Assembly (NCBI RefSeq): GCF_002920535.1
Contig: NZ_PQSS01000003.1
Span: forward strand, 186,001-250,000
Source: Streptomyces sp. Ru71
GTDB lineage: Bacteria; Actinomycetota; Actinomycetes; Streptomycetales; Streptomycetaceae
Direction of reading: 5' to 3'
Length of the DNA: 64,000 bases
The notes below the pieces were generated by a model, which was given only the letters and a program-made list of their open reading frames with translations, was not told where the DNA came from and made no database searches. Of the stretch, positions 1 through 8,079 are shown piece by piece; position 1 is the stretch's first letter, and each line of letters opens with the position of its first letter. The position numbers and the translations under genes are program-made.

Positions 1-411
1 GGTCTCGGTGAGCGCGTGCTGCGCATGACGGCCGACTACACCGGCAAGCGGGAGCAGTTCGGGCATCCGATCGCCACGTTCCAGGCCGTCGCCGTGCAGG
101 CCGCCGACCGCTACATGGATCTGCGCGCGATGGAGGCCACGCTGTGGCAGGCCGCGTGGCGGTTCGACTCGGGCGTGCCGGGCGCGCTGCCGCTGTCCGG
201 TGACGTGGCCGTCGCCAAGATCTGGGCGGCGGAGGGCGTACGCCGGGTGGTGCAGACGGCGCAGCATCTGCACGGCGGCTTCGGTGCCGACGTCGACTAC
301 CCGCTGCACCGCTACCACGCCTGGGCCAAGCACCTGGAGCTGTCCCTGGGCCCGGCCGCGGCCCACGAGGAGACGCTGGCCGAGATGCTGGCGACCCACC
401 CGCTCGGCTGA
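1..411 (+). CDS. Acyl-CoA dehydrogenase, C-terminal part (5' end outside window)
   Basis: The frame is open from base 1 and stops at 409-411, so only the last 136 residues are present. They match the C-terminal four-helix domain of flavin-dependent acyl-CoA dehydrogenases: a TGKREQFG segment followed by FQAVAVQAADRYMDL near the beginning, and the QTAQHLHGGFGADVDYPLHRY segment that lines the FAD/substrate site near the end. The family oxidises acyl-CoA thioesters to enoyl-CoA with FAD. The substrate cannot be inferred because the N-terminal and middle domains are missing. A convergent rhodanese gene follows after 32 bp. Confidence 0.85.
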   Translation, partial: GLGERVLRMTADYTGKREQFGHPIATFQAVAVQAADRYMDLRAMEATLWQAAWRFDSGVPGALPLSGDVAVAKIWAAEGVRRVVQTAQHLHGGFGADVDYPLHRYHAWAKHLELSLGPAAAHEETLAEMLATHPLG

Positions 412-443
412 CGCGCGCCGCGCGGGCCCCCACGCGTCCAGGC

Positions 444-791
444 CTACAGCACGTGTCCGGGCTTGCCCTCGTCCGTGATCACCGGGCGGCCGGCGGCAGC
501 CCAGACCTGCATGCCGCCGTCGACGTTCACCGCGTCGATGCCCTGCTGGACCAGATACATCGTGACCTGCGCGGACCGGCCGCCCGAGCGGCAGATCACA
601 TGGACGCGGCCGTCCTGCGGCACGGCCTCGGTCAGCTCGCCGTAGCGGGCCACGAACTCGCTGATCGGGATGTGCAGGGCAGCCGCGGCATGGCCCGCCT
701 GCCACTCGTCGTCCTCACGGACGTCCAGCAGGAAGTCGCCGTCCTTGACGTCCCCGACCTCGACCGTGGGCACTCCAGCTCCGAAACTCAT
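444..791 (-). CDS. Rhodanese-like domain protein
   Basis: A 115-residue single-domain rhodanese. The active-site loop CRSGGRS holds the catalytic cysteine (Cys67), and the DVRE motif near residue 23 and the GGMQVW motif near residue 92 are typical. The family moves sulfane sulfur via a cysteine persulfide, for example thiosulfate to an acceptor. The protein has no signal peptide and is probably cytosolic. The ATG at 791 gives the normal single-domain length; the frame stays open upstream but runs across the neighbouring gene, so a longer protein is unlikely. The physiological acceptor is unknown. Confidence 0.85.
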   Translation of the reverse strand: MSFGAGVPTVEVGDVKDGDFLLDVREDDEWQAGHAAAALHIPISEFVARYGELTEAVPQDGRVHVICRSGGRSAQVTMYLVQQGIDAVNVDGGMQVWAAAGRPVITDEGKPGHVL

Positions 792-820
792 GCCCCCGAC
801 GCTACCGGACGCGCCCGGCG

Positions 821-1624
821 CTACTCCGGTCCGACCAGCGTCGCCAGCTCCGCCTCGCGCACGGCGATGTCCTTCTCCAGCTGCCCGGCGATCTCCACCA
901 GCAGGGCGTCGGGGTCGTCCGGCGCGAGCCGCAGCATGGACCCGATCGCGCCCTCCTCCAGCTCCCGCTGGAGCACGGTGAGCAGTTCCTTGCGCTGGGA
1001 GAGCCACTCCAGGCGGGCGTACAGCTCCTCGCTGCGGCTGGGCCGGCGCTCCGCGGGCACCGGGCCCGCGGCCCACTCGGCGGCCAGCTCCCGCAGCTCG
1101 GCCTCGTCGCCACGGGCGTAGGCGGCGTTGACGCGGGTGATGAAGTCCTCGCGCCGCACCCGCTCGTCCTCCTCCTGCGCCAGGTCCGGGTGGGCCTTGC
1201 GGGCGAGCTCCCGGTACAGCCGGCGGGCCTCCTCGCTGGGCCGCACCCGCTGCGGCGGCCGGACCGGCTGATCGGTGAGCATCGCCACCGCCTCCGGGAA
1301 CAGCCCGGAGTCGTCCATCCAGCCGTGCATCAGCTCCTCGACGCCGGGGATCGGCTCCAGCCGGGCCCGCAGCTCCCGCGCCCGGCGCAGGTCCTCGGGG
1401 TCGCCGGTGCGGGCGGCCCGCGCCTCGGCGATCCGGGCGTCCAGTTCCTCGATGCGGGCGTACATCGGGCCGAGGCGCTGATGGTGCAGCCGGGAGAAGT
1501 TCTCGACCTCCACACGGAAGGTCTCCACGGCGATCTCGTACTCGATCAGCGCCTGCTCGGCGGCCCACACGGCCTGCTCCAGGCGCTCCTCGGGGCGGGA
1601 CTGCTCGGCTTCCGGGGTCGTCAC
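821..1624 (-). CDS. J-domain-like coiled-coil protein
   Basis: 267 residues from a GTG start. Residues 1-95 are charged and helical, with heptad-like spacing suggesting coiled coil. Around residues 130-170 is a J-domain-like segment, EEARRLYRELARKAHPDL, containing the His-Pro-Asp tripeptide that in DnaJ proteins stimulates DnaK ATPase. No Gly/Phe-rich or zinc-finger region follows, so it is not a canonical DnaJ. The C-terminal 90 residues are again helical and acidic. It lies 29 bp upstream of the rhodanese gene on the same strand and may be co-transcribed. The client or partner is not predictable. Confidence 0.7.
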   Translation of the reverse strand: MTTPEAEQSRPEERLEQAVWAAEQALIEYEIAVETFRVEVENFSRLHHQRLGPMYARIEELDARIAEARAARTGDPEDLRRARELRARLEPIPGVEELMHGWMDDSGLFPEAVAMLTDQPVRPPQRVRPSEEARRLYRELARKAHPDLAQEEDERVRREDFITRVNAAYARGDEAELRELAAEWAAGPVPAERRPSRSEELYARLEWLSQRKELLTVLQRELEEGAIGSMLRLAPDDPDALLVEIAGQLEKDIAVREAELATLVGPE

Positions 1625-1720
1625 CCGTCCAGCCTAGGCGCTGCGGGCGCCCGGCACCGGGGCGGGTGCTGCGATGCCGCTCCCTCCCCCGCGCCGCGGG
1701 GTACGGCCGGCCCCACCCGG

Positions 1721-1816
1721 CCGGTCACGCCCCAGGCCGGTCACACTCCAGGCCGGTCACGCCCCAGGCCGGTCACGCCCGAGGCCGGTCACACTCCGGG
1801 CCGGTCACACCCCCAG
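1721..1816. repeat. 16-bp tandem repeat, six copies
   Basis: Six head-to-tail copies of a 16-bp unit (consensus CCGGTCACGCCCCAGG), starting at 1721, 1737, 1753, 1769, 1785 and 1801, with 1-4 differences between copies. The last copy contains the stop codon of the leftward DUF2252 gene (1805-1807). The rest of the array lies in the gap to the J-domain gene. Confidence 0.9.
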
Positions 1817-3265
1817 CTCCGCCGCGACCCTCCCCGCCCGTACCGCCGCCACCAGATCCGCGTGGTCCGCCTCCGTGCGGTCGGCGTAGGCGACGGCGAA
1901 GGCCGCTATCGCCTCGTCCAGTTCCTCGTTCTTGCCGCAGTAGCCGGCGATCAGGCGCGGGTCGGCGCTGTGGGAGTGGGCGCGGGCCAGCAGCGCGCCG
2001 GTCATCCGGCCGTAGTCGTCGATCTGGTCGGCGGCGAGGGCGGCCGGGTCCACGCTGCCCTTGCGGTTGCGGAACTGCCGGACCTGGAAGGGGCGGCCCT
2101 CGACGGTCGTCCAGCCCAGCAAGATGTCGCTGACGACCTGCATCCGCTTCTGGCCGAGCACCACCCGGCGGCCCTCGTGGTCCACCTCCGGCACCTCGAA
2201 GCCGGCCGTGGCCAGATGCGGCACCAGCGCCGACGGCCGTGCCTCCTTCACCTGGAGCACGAGCGGCTCACCGCGGTGGTCCAGCAGCAGCACCACGTAC
2301 GAGCGCGTTCCCACGCTGCCGGTGCCGACGACACGGAAGGCGACGTCGTGCACCGCGTGCCGGGCCAGCAGCGGCAGCCGGTCCTCGGACAGGGTGCCCA
2401 GATAGTCCTCCAGCGACGCGGCCACCGCAGCCGCCTCGGCGTCCGGTACCGGCCGCAGCACCGGCGGCGCCGGGACGAAGCGGCGCCCGCCGTCCCCGGT
2501 CGGCTCCGTCGACTTCGCCGCGAACCGGCCACTGGTGTTGGCCCGCGCCTTCTCCGAGACCCGCTCCAGCGTGCCGAGCAGATCGTGCGCGTCGGTGTGG
2601 GAGACCAGCTCCTCGTCGGCGATGGCGTTCCACGCGTCCAGCACCGGCAGCTTCGCCAGCAGCCGCATGGTGCGCCGATAGGCGCCCACCGCGTCGTACG
2701 CGGCCGCCCGGCAGGTGTCCTCGTCGGCGCCGGCCTCCCGGCCCGCGAGCACCAGCGAGGCGGCGAGCCGCTTGAGGTCCCACTCCCAGGGGCCGGGCAC
2801 GGTCTCGTCGAAGTCGTTCAGGTCGATGACCAGTCCGCCGCGCGCGTCGCCGTACAGGCCGAAGTTCGCCGCGTGCGCGTCGCCGCAGATCTGGGCGGTG
2901 ATCCGGGTCAGCGGGGTGCGGGCGAGGTCGTAGGCCATCAGCCCGGCCGAACCGCGCAGGAACGCGAACGGGGTGGCCGCCATCCGGCCCGCCCGGATCG
3001 GCGTGAGCTCGGGCAGCCGGCCCTGGTGGGACTCCTCCACCGCGCGCACCGCGTCCGGCCGGCCGGCATCGAGGTCGGGCGCGGCGTGCGCCCGGCGCGG
3101 CACCGCGCGGCGCAGCGCCTTGCCCTCCTCCTTCGCCGAGGCGGCCGCGGGCCACTCGGCGAAGCCCCGCACCCGGGGAAGCCGCCGGACCGCAGAGGGC
3201 ACCTGCCCGGCCCCCTGGGCGCACGCACCCGACCCCTCGGACACCACCGCAACCGTCTCGGTCAC
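1805..3265 (-). CDS. DUF2252 family protein
   Basis: 486 residues from a GTG start preceded by a strong GGGGGAGG ribosome site. The family signature is clear: an ICGDAHAANFG motif followed by VIDLNDFDE and then WEWDLKRLAASL. This resembles the HxD...N and D-F-D catalytic loops of aminoglycoside-phosphotransferase/kinase-like folds. The N-terminus has the PLRxGRMAxTPFAFLRG pattern common in the family. Biochemical function is not established, although a kinase-like fold is likely. It is divergent from the YbaK-type gene. Its stop codon lies inside a 16-bp tandem repeat. Confidence 0.85.
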   Translation of the reverse strand: MTETVAVVSEGSGACAQGAGQVPSAVRRLPRVRGFAEWPAAASAKEEGKALRRAVPRRAHAAPDLDAGRPDAVRAVEESHQGRLPELTPIRAGRMAATPFAFLRGSAGLMAYDLARTPLTRITAQICGDAHAANFGLYGDARGGLVIDLNDFDETVPGPWEWDLKRLAASLVLAGREAGADEDTCRAAAYDAVGAYRRTMRLLAKLPVLDAWNAIADEELVSHTDAHDLLGTLERVSEKARANTSGRFAAKSTEPTGDGGRRFVPAPPVLRPVPDAEAAAVAASLEDYLGTLSEDRLPLLARHAVHDVAFRVVGTGSVGTRSYVVLLLDHRGEPLVLQVKEARPSALVPHLATAGFEVPEVDHEGRRVVLGQKRMQVVSDILLGWTTVEGRPFQVRQFRNRKGSVDPAALAADQIDDYGRMTGALLARAHSHSADPRLIAGYCGKNEELDEAIAAFAVAYADRTEADHADLVAAVRAGRVAAELGV

Positions 3266-3442
3266 CGCGACCGCCTCCCCCGCACACGAGCTGCACGAAC
3301 ATCAACGCGTGCCGACCGTACCGCCGGTGGCCGAATCCCGTCAGACCCTGTGGACGACTCGGCGGTTGTGGACAACCCGGGCACCCCTCGGACGTTATGG
3401 TCAACTCGCCCGACGCAGCCGCCGTTTGCCCGAGGGGAACCC
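3266..3442. promoter_or_regulatory. Divergent promoter region with a consensus DnaA box
   Basis: A 177-bp gap between the divergent DUF2252 and YbaK-type genes. It contains a perfect Streptomyces-type DnaA box on the minus strand (TGTGGACAA, 3367-3375) and a one-mismatch copy at 3349-3357 (TGTGGACGA). I could not assign a convincing -35/-10 pair. Confidence 0.5.
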
Positions 3443-3931
3443 ATGGCCTCGCACGACACCTACGACAAGCTGATCGCCCTGCTCGACGAGCGCGGGGCCG
3501 ACTACCGGGTGATCGAGCACGAGAGCGAGGGCGCCACCGAGGCGGTCAGCCGGCTGCGTGGCCACGACCTGGCCCAGGCCGCCAAGTGCATCATCGTCAT
3601 GGTGAAGATCGGCAAGAAGGAGAAGCGCTTCGCGCTGGTCGTCGTACCCGGTGACAAGCGGGTCGACGTGGCGGCGGTGAAGGCCCTGTACGGCGGCACC
3701 TACGCGTCGTTCGCCACGCCGGAGATCGCCGAGGAGCTGGCTGGTTCCGCCAGCGGCACCATCCTGCCGTTCTCCTTCGACGAGCGGCTGGAGCTGATCG
3801 TCGACCCCGCCCTGCTGACCCACCCGGAGTTCTACTTCAACGCGGCCCGCCTCGACCGCTCCCTGGCCCTGTCGACCGAGTCCTACCGGGAGATCGCCGA
3901 GCCGCGCCTGGAGCCGGTCGCCCAGGACTGA
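3443..3931 (+). CDS. YbaK/EbsC-type aminoacyl-tRNA deacylase-like protein
   Basis: 162 residues; the ATG at 3443 follows a GAGGGGAA ribosome site. It has the compact YbaK fold: an N-terminal YRVIEHESEGATEAVSRLRGH segment, AAKCIIVMVK containing the conserved lysine, and the FALVVVPGDKRVD strand. Family members hydrolyse mischarged tRNAs (for example Cys- or Ala-tRNA-Pro) in trans as a proofreading step. The exact substrate cannot be told from sequence. The C-terminal FYFNAARLDRSLAL segment is typical of the actinobacterial branch. A LysE exporter gene is convergent downstream. Confidence 0.8.
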   Translation: MASHDTYDKLIALLDERGADYRVIEHESEGATEAVSRLRGHDLAQAAKCIIVMVKIGKKEKRFALVVVPGDKRVDVAAVKALYGGTYASFATPEIAEELAGSASGTILPFSFDERLELIVDPALLTHPEFYFNAARLDRSLALSTESYREIAEPRLEPVAQD

Positions 3932-3970
3932 CCCGTCCCGGACCCGTGTTCCGGCCGACCCCCGTCCGGG

Positions 3971-4030
3971 GACCGGCCTACCCGGACGGCGTGAACGCGG
4001 GACCGGCCTACCCCGACGGCGTGAACGCGA
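3971..4030. repeat. 30-bp tandem duplication over the lysE-like gene end
   Basis: Two adjacent 30-bp copies (3971-4000 and 4001-4030, 28 of 30 identical). Copy 2 contains the last codons and stop (4008-4010) of the leftward LysE-family gene. Copy 1 is a duplicated gene tail lying beyond that stop. Confidence 0.85.
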
Positions 4031-4622
4031 GCACCATCCCCAGCCCCACCAGCACGCTCCCGATCACCTTGTTGAGCACGGCCTGCCGCCGCAGCAGCCG
4101 GGCGCGCAGGTGCTGCTGGGAGAAGAACAGCGCGACGAGGGCGAACCACACCAGGTGCGCCACCGACATGAACAAGCCGTATCCGATCTGCTGGACGACC
4201 GGGGTGTCGGCGCTGACGACCTGTGTATAGGTGCTGAGCACGAACAGCATCGTCTTCGGGTTGAGGGCGTTGGTGAAGAACCCGGTCCGCAGCGCCCCCG
4301 CCCCGGACAGCGTGGCGTCGGCGGACAGGTCGATGTGCAGCTGGGCTTTCGCGACGAACGTCTTGTATCCGATGTAGACGAGATAGGCGGCGCCGACGAG
4401 TTTCATCACCGTGAAAAGCAGCGGCGTCCGCGAGACGAGCAGCCCCACGCCGACCATCGTGTAGGTGACGTGGACCAGGACGCCGAGCGAAATTCCGACG
4501 GCCGCGAGGATTCCGGCACGCCGACCGTAGAGATAACTGTTGCGGACGGTCATCGCGAAGTCCGCTCCGGGGCTGATGACAGCCAGAACGGTGATGACCG
4601 CCACGGCGATGATCTGACCCAT
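4008..4622 (-). CDS. LysE/RhtB family amino-acid exporter
   Basis: 204 residues from the ATG at 4622. A TTG 14 codons upstream would add a charged, non-membrane extension and is less likely. The N-terminal helix carries the family signature SPGADFAMTVRNS, followed by further hydrophobic helices (about six in total) and the FFTNALNPKTMLF motif near the middle. Members export amino acids or their derivatives using the proton gradient. It lies 84 bp downstream of a 2-oxoglutarate/Fe(II) dioxygenase gene on the same strand, which suggests export of a hydroxylated amino acid. Confidence 0.85.
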   Translation of the reverse strand: MGQIIAVAVITVLAVISPGADFAMTVRNSYLYGRRAGILAAVGISLGVLVHVTYTMVGVGLLVSRTPLLFTVMKLVGAAYLVYIGYKTFVAKAQLHIDLSADATLSGAGALRTGFFTNALNPKTMLFVLSTYTQVVSADTPVVQQIGYGLFMSVAHLVWFALVALFFSQQHLRARLLRRQAVLNKVIGSVLVGLGMVLAFTPSG

Positions 4623-4706
4623 GTACCCGTGTTTCTGTCGCGACCGGCAGGACCAATACCGCAACGGGGCGCCCGCCGCCGGTCGGCGGGCGCTCCCGCA
4701 GGGACG

Positions 4707-5450
4707 TCAGGCGCCCTTGTGACGGTAGGTGATCACCAGGACGTCACGGGAGGCGGGCCGGTCCGCCTGCAGCTGCTGGATCGGCGAGACCCCGTGGTAG
4801 ACGCGCTCGTCGTTGACCAGGGCCAGGTCGAGCGGGTCGGTGAGGGTGAACTTCTCCAGCGGCTCCTTGTCCAGGTTGAAGATGGTGCTCTCGCCGCCGC
4901 CCGCGTTGGACCGGCCGATCATCGCCATCAGCACGAAGGTGACCCCGTCCCGGTGCACCCCCTCCGGCGTCGGCTTGCCGACCTCCTCGCCGTTCACCTC
5001 GATGCGGAACTGGTGGGCCTCGATGTGCCAGGCCGAGTAGGGCGCGAGCCTGCCGAAGAGGTCGCAGCCCAGCGTGACCAGGCTGTCCATGGTCGAGCCG
5101 CGCAGCACGGTGTCCTCGAACGGCTCGTAGTGCCGGGCGATGCCGCCGTTGAGGTTGTTGTAGTCCAGCGTCTGGTAGTGCGGCTGGTGCGCCTCGACAC
5201 GGTACGCGCCGCCGCCCCTCGGCGCGCTCAGCGTGGCGTGCCGGCGGCGCCGGTAACGCCCGCCGTCGGCCATGTAGCCGTCGAGCGGCATCCGGTTCCA
5301 GCTCTCGCGGAAGTCCTCCAGATCGTCCAGCGCCTTTTCGGAACGCGAGCGGAGAAGGTCGGCGACGTGCTCCCCGGAAACAAGGCCGTAGCTTTTGTCG
5401 GAAAGCGACACGGCGAGTTCTTCGATTCGGTCGTGGTACTGCGAAGACAT
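4707..5450 (-). CDS. 2-oxoglutarate/Fe(II)-dependent dioxygenase (PF10014-like, possible amino-acid hydroxylase)
   Basis: 247 residues; the ATG at 5450 follows an AGGGGGAA ribosome site. The DGGRYRRRRHATL segment (residues 62-74) resembles the GxRxRR signature of the BsmA/isoleucine-4-hydroxylase family. A metal-binding facial triad is visible as His166-Arg-Asp168 and His219 (VYHGVSP), with Arg235 or Arg243 as the likely 2-oxoglutarate ligand. Family members characterised in Bacillus hydroxylate free branched-chain amino acids and sit beside an exporter gene, as here with LysE. The substrate is an inference. The 228-bp gap upstream separates it from a divergent phosphotransferase gene. Confidence 0.75.
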   Translation of the reverse strand: MSSQYHDRIEELAVSLSDKSYGLVSGEHVADLLRSRSEKALDDLEDFRESWNRMPLDGYMADGGRYRRRRHATLSAPRGGGAYRVEAHQPHYQTLDYNNLNGGIARHYEPFEDTVLRGSTMDSLVTLGCDLFGRLAPYSAWHIEAHQFRIEVNGEEVGKPTPEGVHRDGVTFVLMAMIGRSNAGGGESTIFNLDKEPLEKFTLTDPLDLALVNDERVYHGVSPIQQLQADRPASRDVLVITYRHKGA

Positions 5451-5678
5451 TTGTTTCCCCCTGGCCATCGTGGTCGATACCGCCGTAGATCATGAACGGC
5501 GACTCGTGAGCATGTCAACGAAAACAGGGAACTGTTTACGCTCCCTTCGTGTGCACGGCCCTTTTCGGCCACTGGCCGAATTCCGGGGATTGACGAATTA
5601 CCGCGAGCGCTTTTCGGCCCACCGGCGGACCGGAAAATCCGGGTGACCCCACCGGCCCCCGCGGTGTACACACACCCC

Positions 5679-6572
5679 ATGACCGCACCCCGGAAGATGC
5701 ACGAAGGAGAAGCGCACACCGACCCGGACCTCGTCCGCCGCCTGGTGCGGGGCCAGTTCCCCCAGTGGGCACACCTGACCGTCACCCGCCTCGCCTCCGG
5801 CGGCACGGTGAACGCGATCTACCGTCTGGGCCCCGGCCTGACCGTCCGGCTGCCGCTCCTGCCGGGCGGCGCCGAGTCCCTGGACGACGAGGCCCGCCGG
5901 CTGTCCCGGCTCGCCCCGCTGCTGCCCGTGCCGATCCCCGAGGCCGTCGCCCTGGGCGAGCCCGCCGAGGGCTACCCGTACCGGTGGGCCGTCCACCGCT
6001 GGCTGGACGGCGAGGTCCTCACCGAAGGCACCGGGAGCAAGGAACTGGCCCGCGACCTGGCGTCCTTCGTCACCGCCCTGCGCGAGGTCCCCGTCCCCGG
6101 CGGCCCCCCGGCCTACCGGGGCGCCCCCCTGCGCACCGCCGACGCCGAGACCCGCTCCTGGCTGGAGAAACTGCGCGCCACCGGCGAACCCTTCGACACC
6201 GACGCGCTCCTGACCGCCTGGGAGACCGCGCTGCAGACCCCGGAGTGGACGGGTCGGCCCCGCTGGACCCACTCCGACCTCATGCCGAGCAACCTGCTGG
6301 GCGCGGACGGCCGGCTCACCGCCGTACTCGACTTCGAAACGGCCGGCGTGGGCGACCCGGCCGTCGACCTCATCCCGGCGTGGAACCTGCTGACCCCCGC
6401 CGCCCGCCAGGTCTTCCGGGACGCCGTCGACGTGGACGACGCCACCTGGGCCCGCGGCCGCGGCTGGGCGCTGTCCATGGCGGTGACACAACTGCCGTAC
6501 TACCGGCACACCAACCCGGTGATCTCCGCCAACGCCCGCTATGTGCTGCGCCAGATACTGGACAGCCGCTGA
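5679..6572 (+). CDS. Aminoglycoside phosphotransferase-family protein
   Basis: 297 residues from the ATG at 5679. Alternatives are a GTG at 5643 and an ATG at 5697; no start has a good Shine-Dalgarno, so a leaderless mRNA is possible. The kinase-like fold is shown by the N-lobe ASGGTVNAIYRLGPGLTVRLP, the catalytic loop HSDLMPSNLL (Asp as base, Asn for metal) and the metal-binding DFETAGVGDPAVDL. Such proteins phosphorylate small molecules, including but not limited to aminoglycosides; many chromosomal copies are not resistance enzymes. A strong terminator follows. Confidence 0.85.
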   Translation: MTAPRKMHEGEAHTDPDLVRRLVRGQFPQWAHLTVTRLASGGTVNAIYRLGPGLTVRLPLLPGGAESLDDEARRLSRLAPLLPVPIPEAVALGEPAEGYPYRWAVHRWLDGEVLTEGTGSKELARDLASFVTALREVPVPGGPPAYRGAPLRTADAETRSWLEKLRATGEPFDTDALLTAWETALQTPEWTGRPRWTHSDLMPSNLLGADGRLTAVLDFETAGVGDPAVDLIPAWNLLTPAARQVFRDAVDVDDATWARGRGWALSMAVTQLPYYRHTNPVISANARYVLRQILDSR

Positions 6573-6610
6573 GAGCTTCCTCACATGAGCGGCAACACCG
6601 TACATACGAC

Positions 6611-6640
6611 GAGAGGCCGGTCGTTTCCGACCGGCCTCTC
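6611..6640. terminator. Rho-independent-type hairpin
   Basis: A perfect 13-bp stem (GAGAGGCCGGTCG) with a 4-nt loop, placed between the phosphotransferase gene and the convergent tRNA-Leu. It probably acts in both directions. Confidence 0.85.
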
Positions 6641-6648
6641 GCCTTCTG

Positions 6649-6732
6649 TGCGCGAGGGGGGAGTTGAACCCCCACGCCCTTGCGGGCACTGGAACCTGAA
6701 TCCAGCGCGTCTGCCTATTCCGCCACCCGCGC
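6649..6732 (-). tRNA. tRNA-Leu (anticodon CAG)
   Basis: The 84-nt minus-strand sequence folds as a class II tRNA. It has a 7-bp acceptor stem with one G-U pair, a D arm with GGCGGAAT, an anticodon loop TTCAGGT reading CAG, a long variable arm, and a T arm with GGTTCAACTCC-type sequence. The CCA end is not encoded. It is followed by the bidirectional hairpin at 6611-6640. Confidence 0.95.
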
Positions 6733-7205
6733 ATTGGGTGTGTCCTCCGGCTCCGTTCCTTTCGGCCCGGCGCCTTCCGACACCCAGAACATTAGCACGT
6801 CGTCCGGGGTGGATTCACATCCCTTCCGCCAGGCCCCACCTCACGCCCCGTCCGCCCCGCCGCGCACCCCTGAGCAGCGCCGCCCGCCACGCCCTCACGT
6901 CTTGGCCCCGCCCCCGGCACGTATCAACCCTGTACCGGTCACGGCCGTCCCCCCTGAAGGGGACCGGGACGCGCAGCCGGGTGCGGGACACTGGTTTGCG
7001 GCCGCCTCTACGATCCTGGGCAGAAGTACCCCGCGCGGGGTACGAGGCAACAGATGGGAAGGGCAGCGTCGACACCCGTCGACCGGGCCGACAGGGGGAA
7101 CCAGCCGATCGACCGGCGCGTGGATACGATCAGTAAGCAGTACCAGGCAAGGCAGTGCCCGCACCGCGGGAAGCAGGACGGCAGGAACGACGGAGGAGGT
7201 GCCCC
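6733..7205. promoter_or_regulatory. Leader region of the fhaA operon
   Basis: 473 bp without a supported gene, between tRNA-Leu and fhaA. It must hold the tRNA promoter (leftward) and the promoter of the rightward fhaA-pknB operon. TACGAT hexamers at about 7007 and 7124 are candidate -10 elements, but no matching -35 is clear. A strong GGAGGAGG ribosome site ends the region. Confidence 0.4.
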
Positions 7206-8069
7206 ATGGGAGTCCTGAAGAAGTTCGAGCAGCGTCTCGAAGGTCTGGTCAACGGCACCTTCGCCAAGGTCTTCAAGTCCGAGGTCCAGCCCGTGGAGAT
7301 CGCCGGAGCGCTCCAGCGCGAGTGCGACAACAACGCGACGATCTGGAACCGCGACCGCACCGTCGTACCCAATGACTTCATCGTGGAGCTGAGCGCGCCG
7401 GACTACGAGCGCCTGAGCCCCTACTCCGGGCAGCTCGGCGACGAGCTGGCCGGCATGGTGCGCGACTACGCCAAGCAGCAGCGCTACACCTTCATGGGCC
7501 CGATCAAGGTCCATCTGGAGAAGGCCGACGATCTCGACACCGGCCTGTACCGGGTGCGCAGCCGCACGCTCGCCTCGTCCGCCAGCCAGCAGGCGCCCGG
7601 CGCCCCCGCGGCAGGCCAGCAGGCCGGCGGATACGGCTACCCGCAGCCCGGCCGGCCCGCCGCGCCCGCCGGAGCTCCCCCCATGCCGTCCGCCCCGCCG
7701 CCCGGCGCCCGCCCCGGCGGTTACGGCTACCCGCAGCCGTCGAGCCCCCAGCGGCCGACGGCCGCCGCGGCACCGATGCCCGGCGGACGCACCCGCTACT
7801 GGATCGAGATCAACGGCACCCGCCATCAGATCTCCCGCCCGACGCTGGTGCTGGGCCGCAGCACCGACGCCGACGTGCGGATCGACGACCCCGGCGTGAG
7901 CCGCCGGCACTGCGAGATCCGGACCGGAACGCCCTCGACGATCCAGGATCTCGGATCCACCAACGGCATCGTGGTGGACGGGCAGCACACCACCCGCGCT
8001 ACGCTCCGCGACGGCTCGCGGATCGTCGTGGGCAGCACCACCGTTATCTATAGGCAAGCCGAAGGGTGA
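7206..8069 (+). CDS. fhaA: FhaA-like protein (DUF3662 + FHA domain)
   Basis: 287 residues; ATG after GGAGGAGGTG. Residues 1-120 are the DUF3662 domain (MGVLKKFEQRLEGLVNG and the NDFIVEL strand). Residues 125-190 are a Gly/Pro/Tyr-rich linker with repeated GGYGYPQP. Residues 195-287 are a forkhead-associated domain with the phosphothreonine-binding elements LGRS, SRRHCEI and LGSTNG. FHA domains bind phosphothreonine made by PknB-type kinases. In mycobacteria FhaA binds the phosphorylated kinase-like domain of MviN and controls peptidoglycan precursor export. It heads the fhaA-fhaB-pstP-rodA-pbpA-pknB operon, conserved across actinobacteria. Confidence 0.93.
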   Translation: MGVLKKFEQRLEGLVNGTFAKVFKSEVQPVEIAGALQRECDNNATIWNRDRTVVPNDFIVELSAPDYERLSPYSGQLGDELAGMVRDYAKQQRYTFMGPIKVHLEKADDLDTGLYRVRSRTLASSASQQAPGAPAAGQQAGGYGYPQPGRPAAPAGAPPMPSAPPPGARPGGYGYPQPSSPQRPTAAAAPMPGGRTRYWIEINGTRHQISRPTLVLGRSTDADVRIDDPGVSRRHCEIRTGTPSTIQDLGSTNGIVVDGQHTTRATLRDGSRIVVGSTTVIYRQAEG

Positions 8070-8079
8070 AGCGGGGGCA

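Noticed and set aside
1721-1816. Possible CRISPR array
   Set aside because: The 16-bp units are contiguous with no spacers, and no cas genes are present.
1190-3931. A 900-codon rightward open frame across the DUF2252 gene
   Set aside because: It is the antisense shadow typical of GC-rich DNA; only its last 162 codons (the YbaK-type protein) have coding character and a ribosome site.
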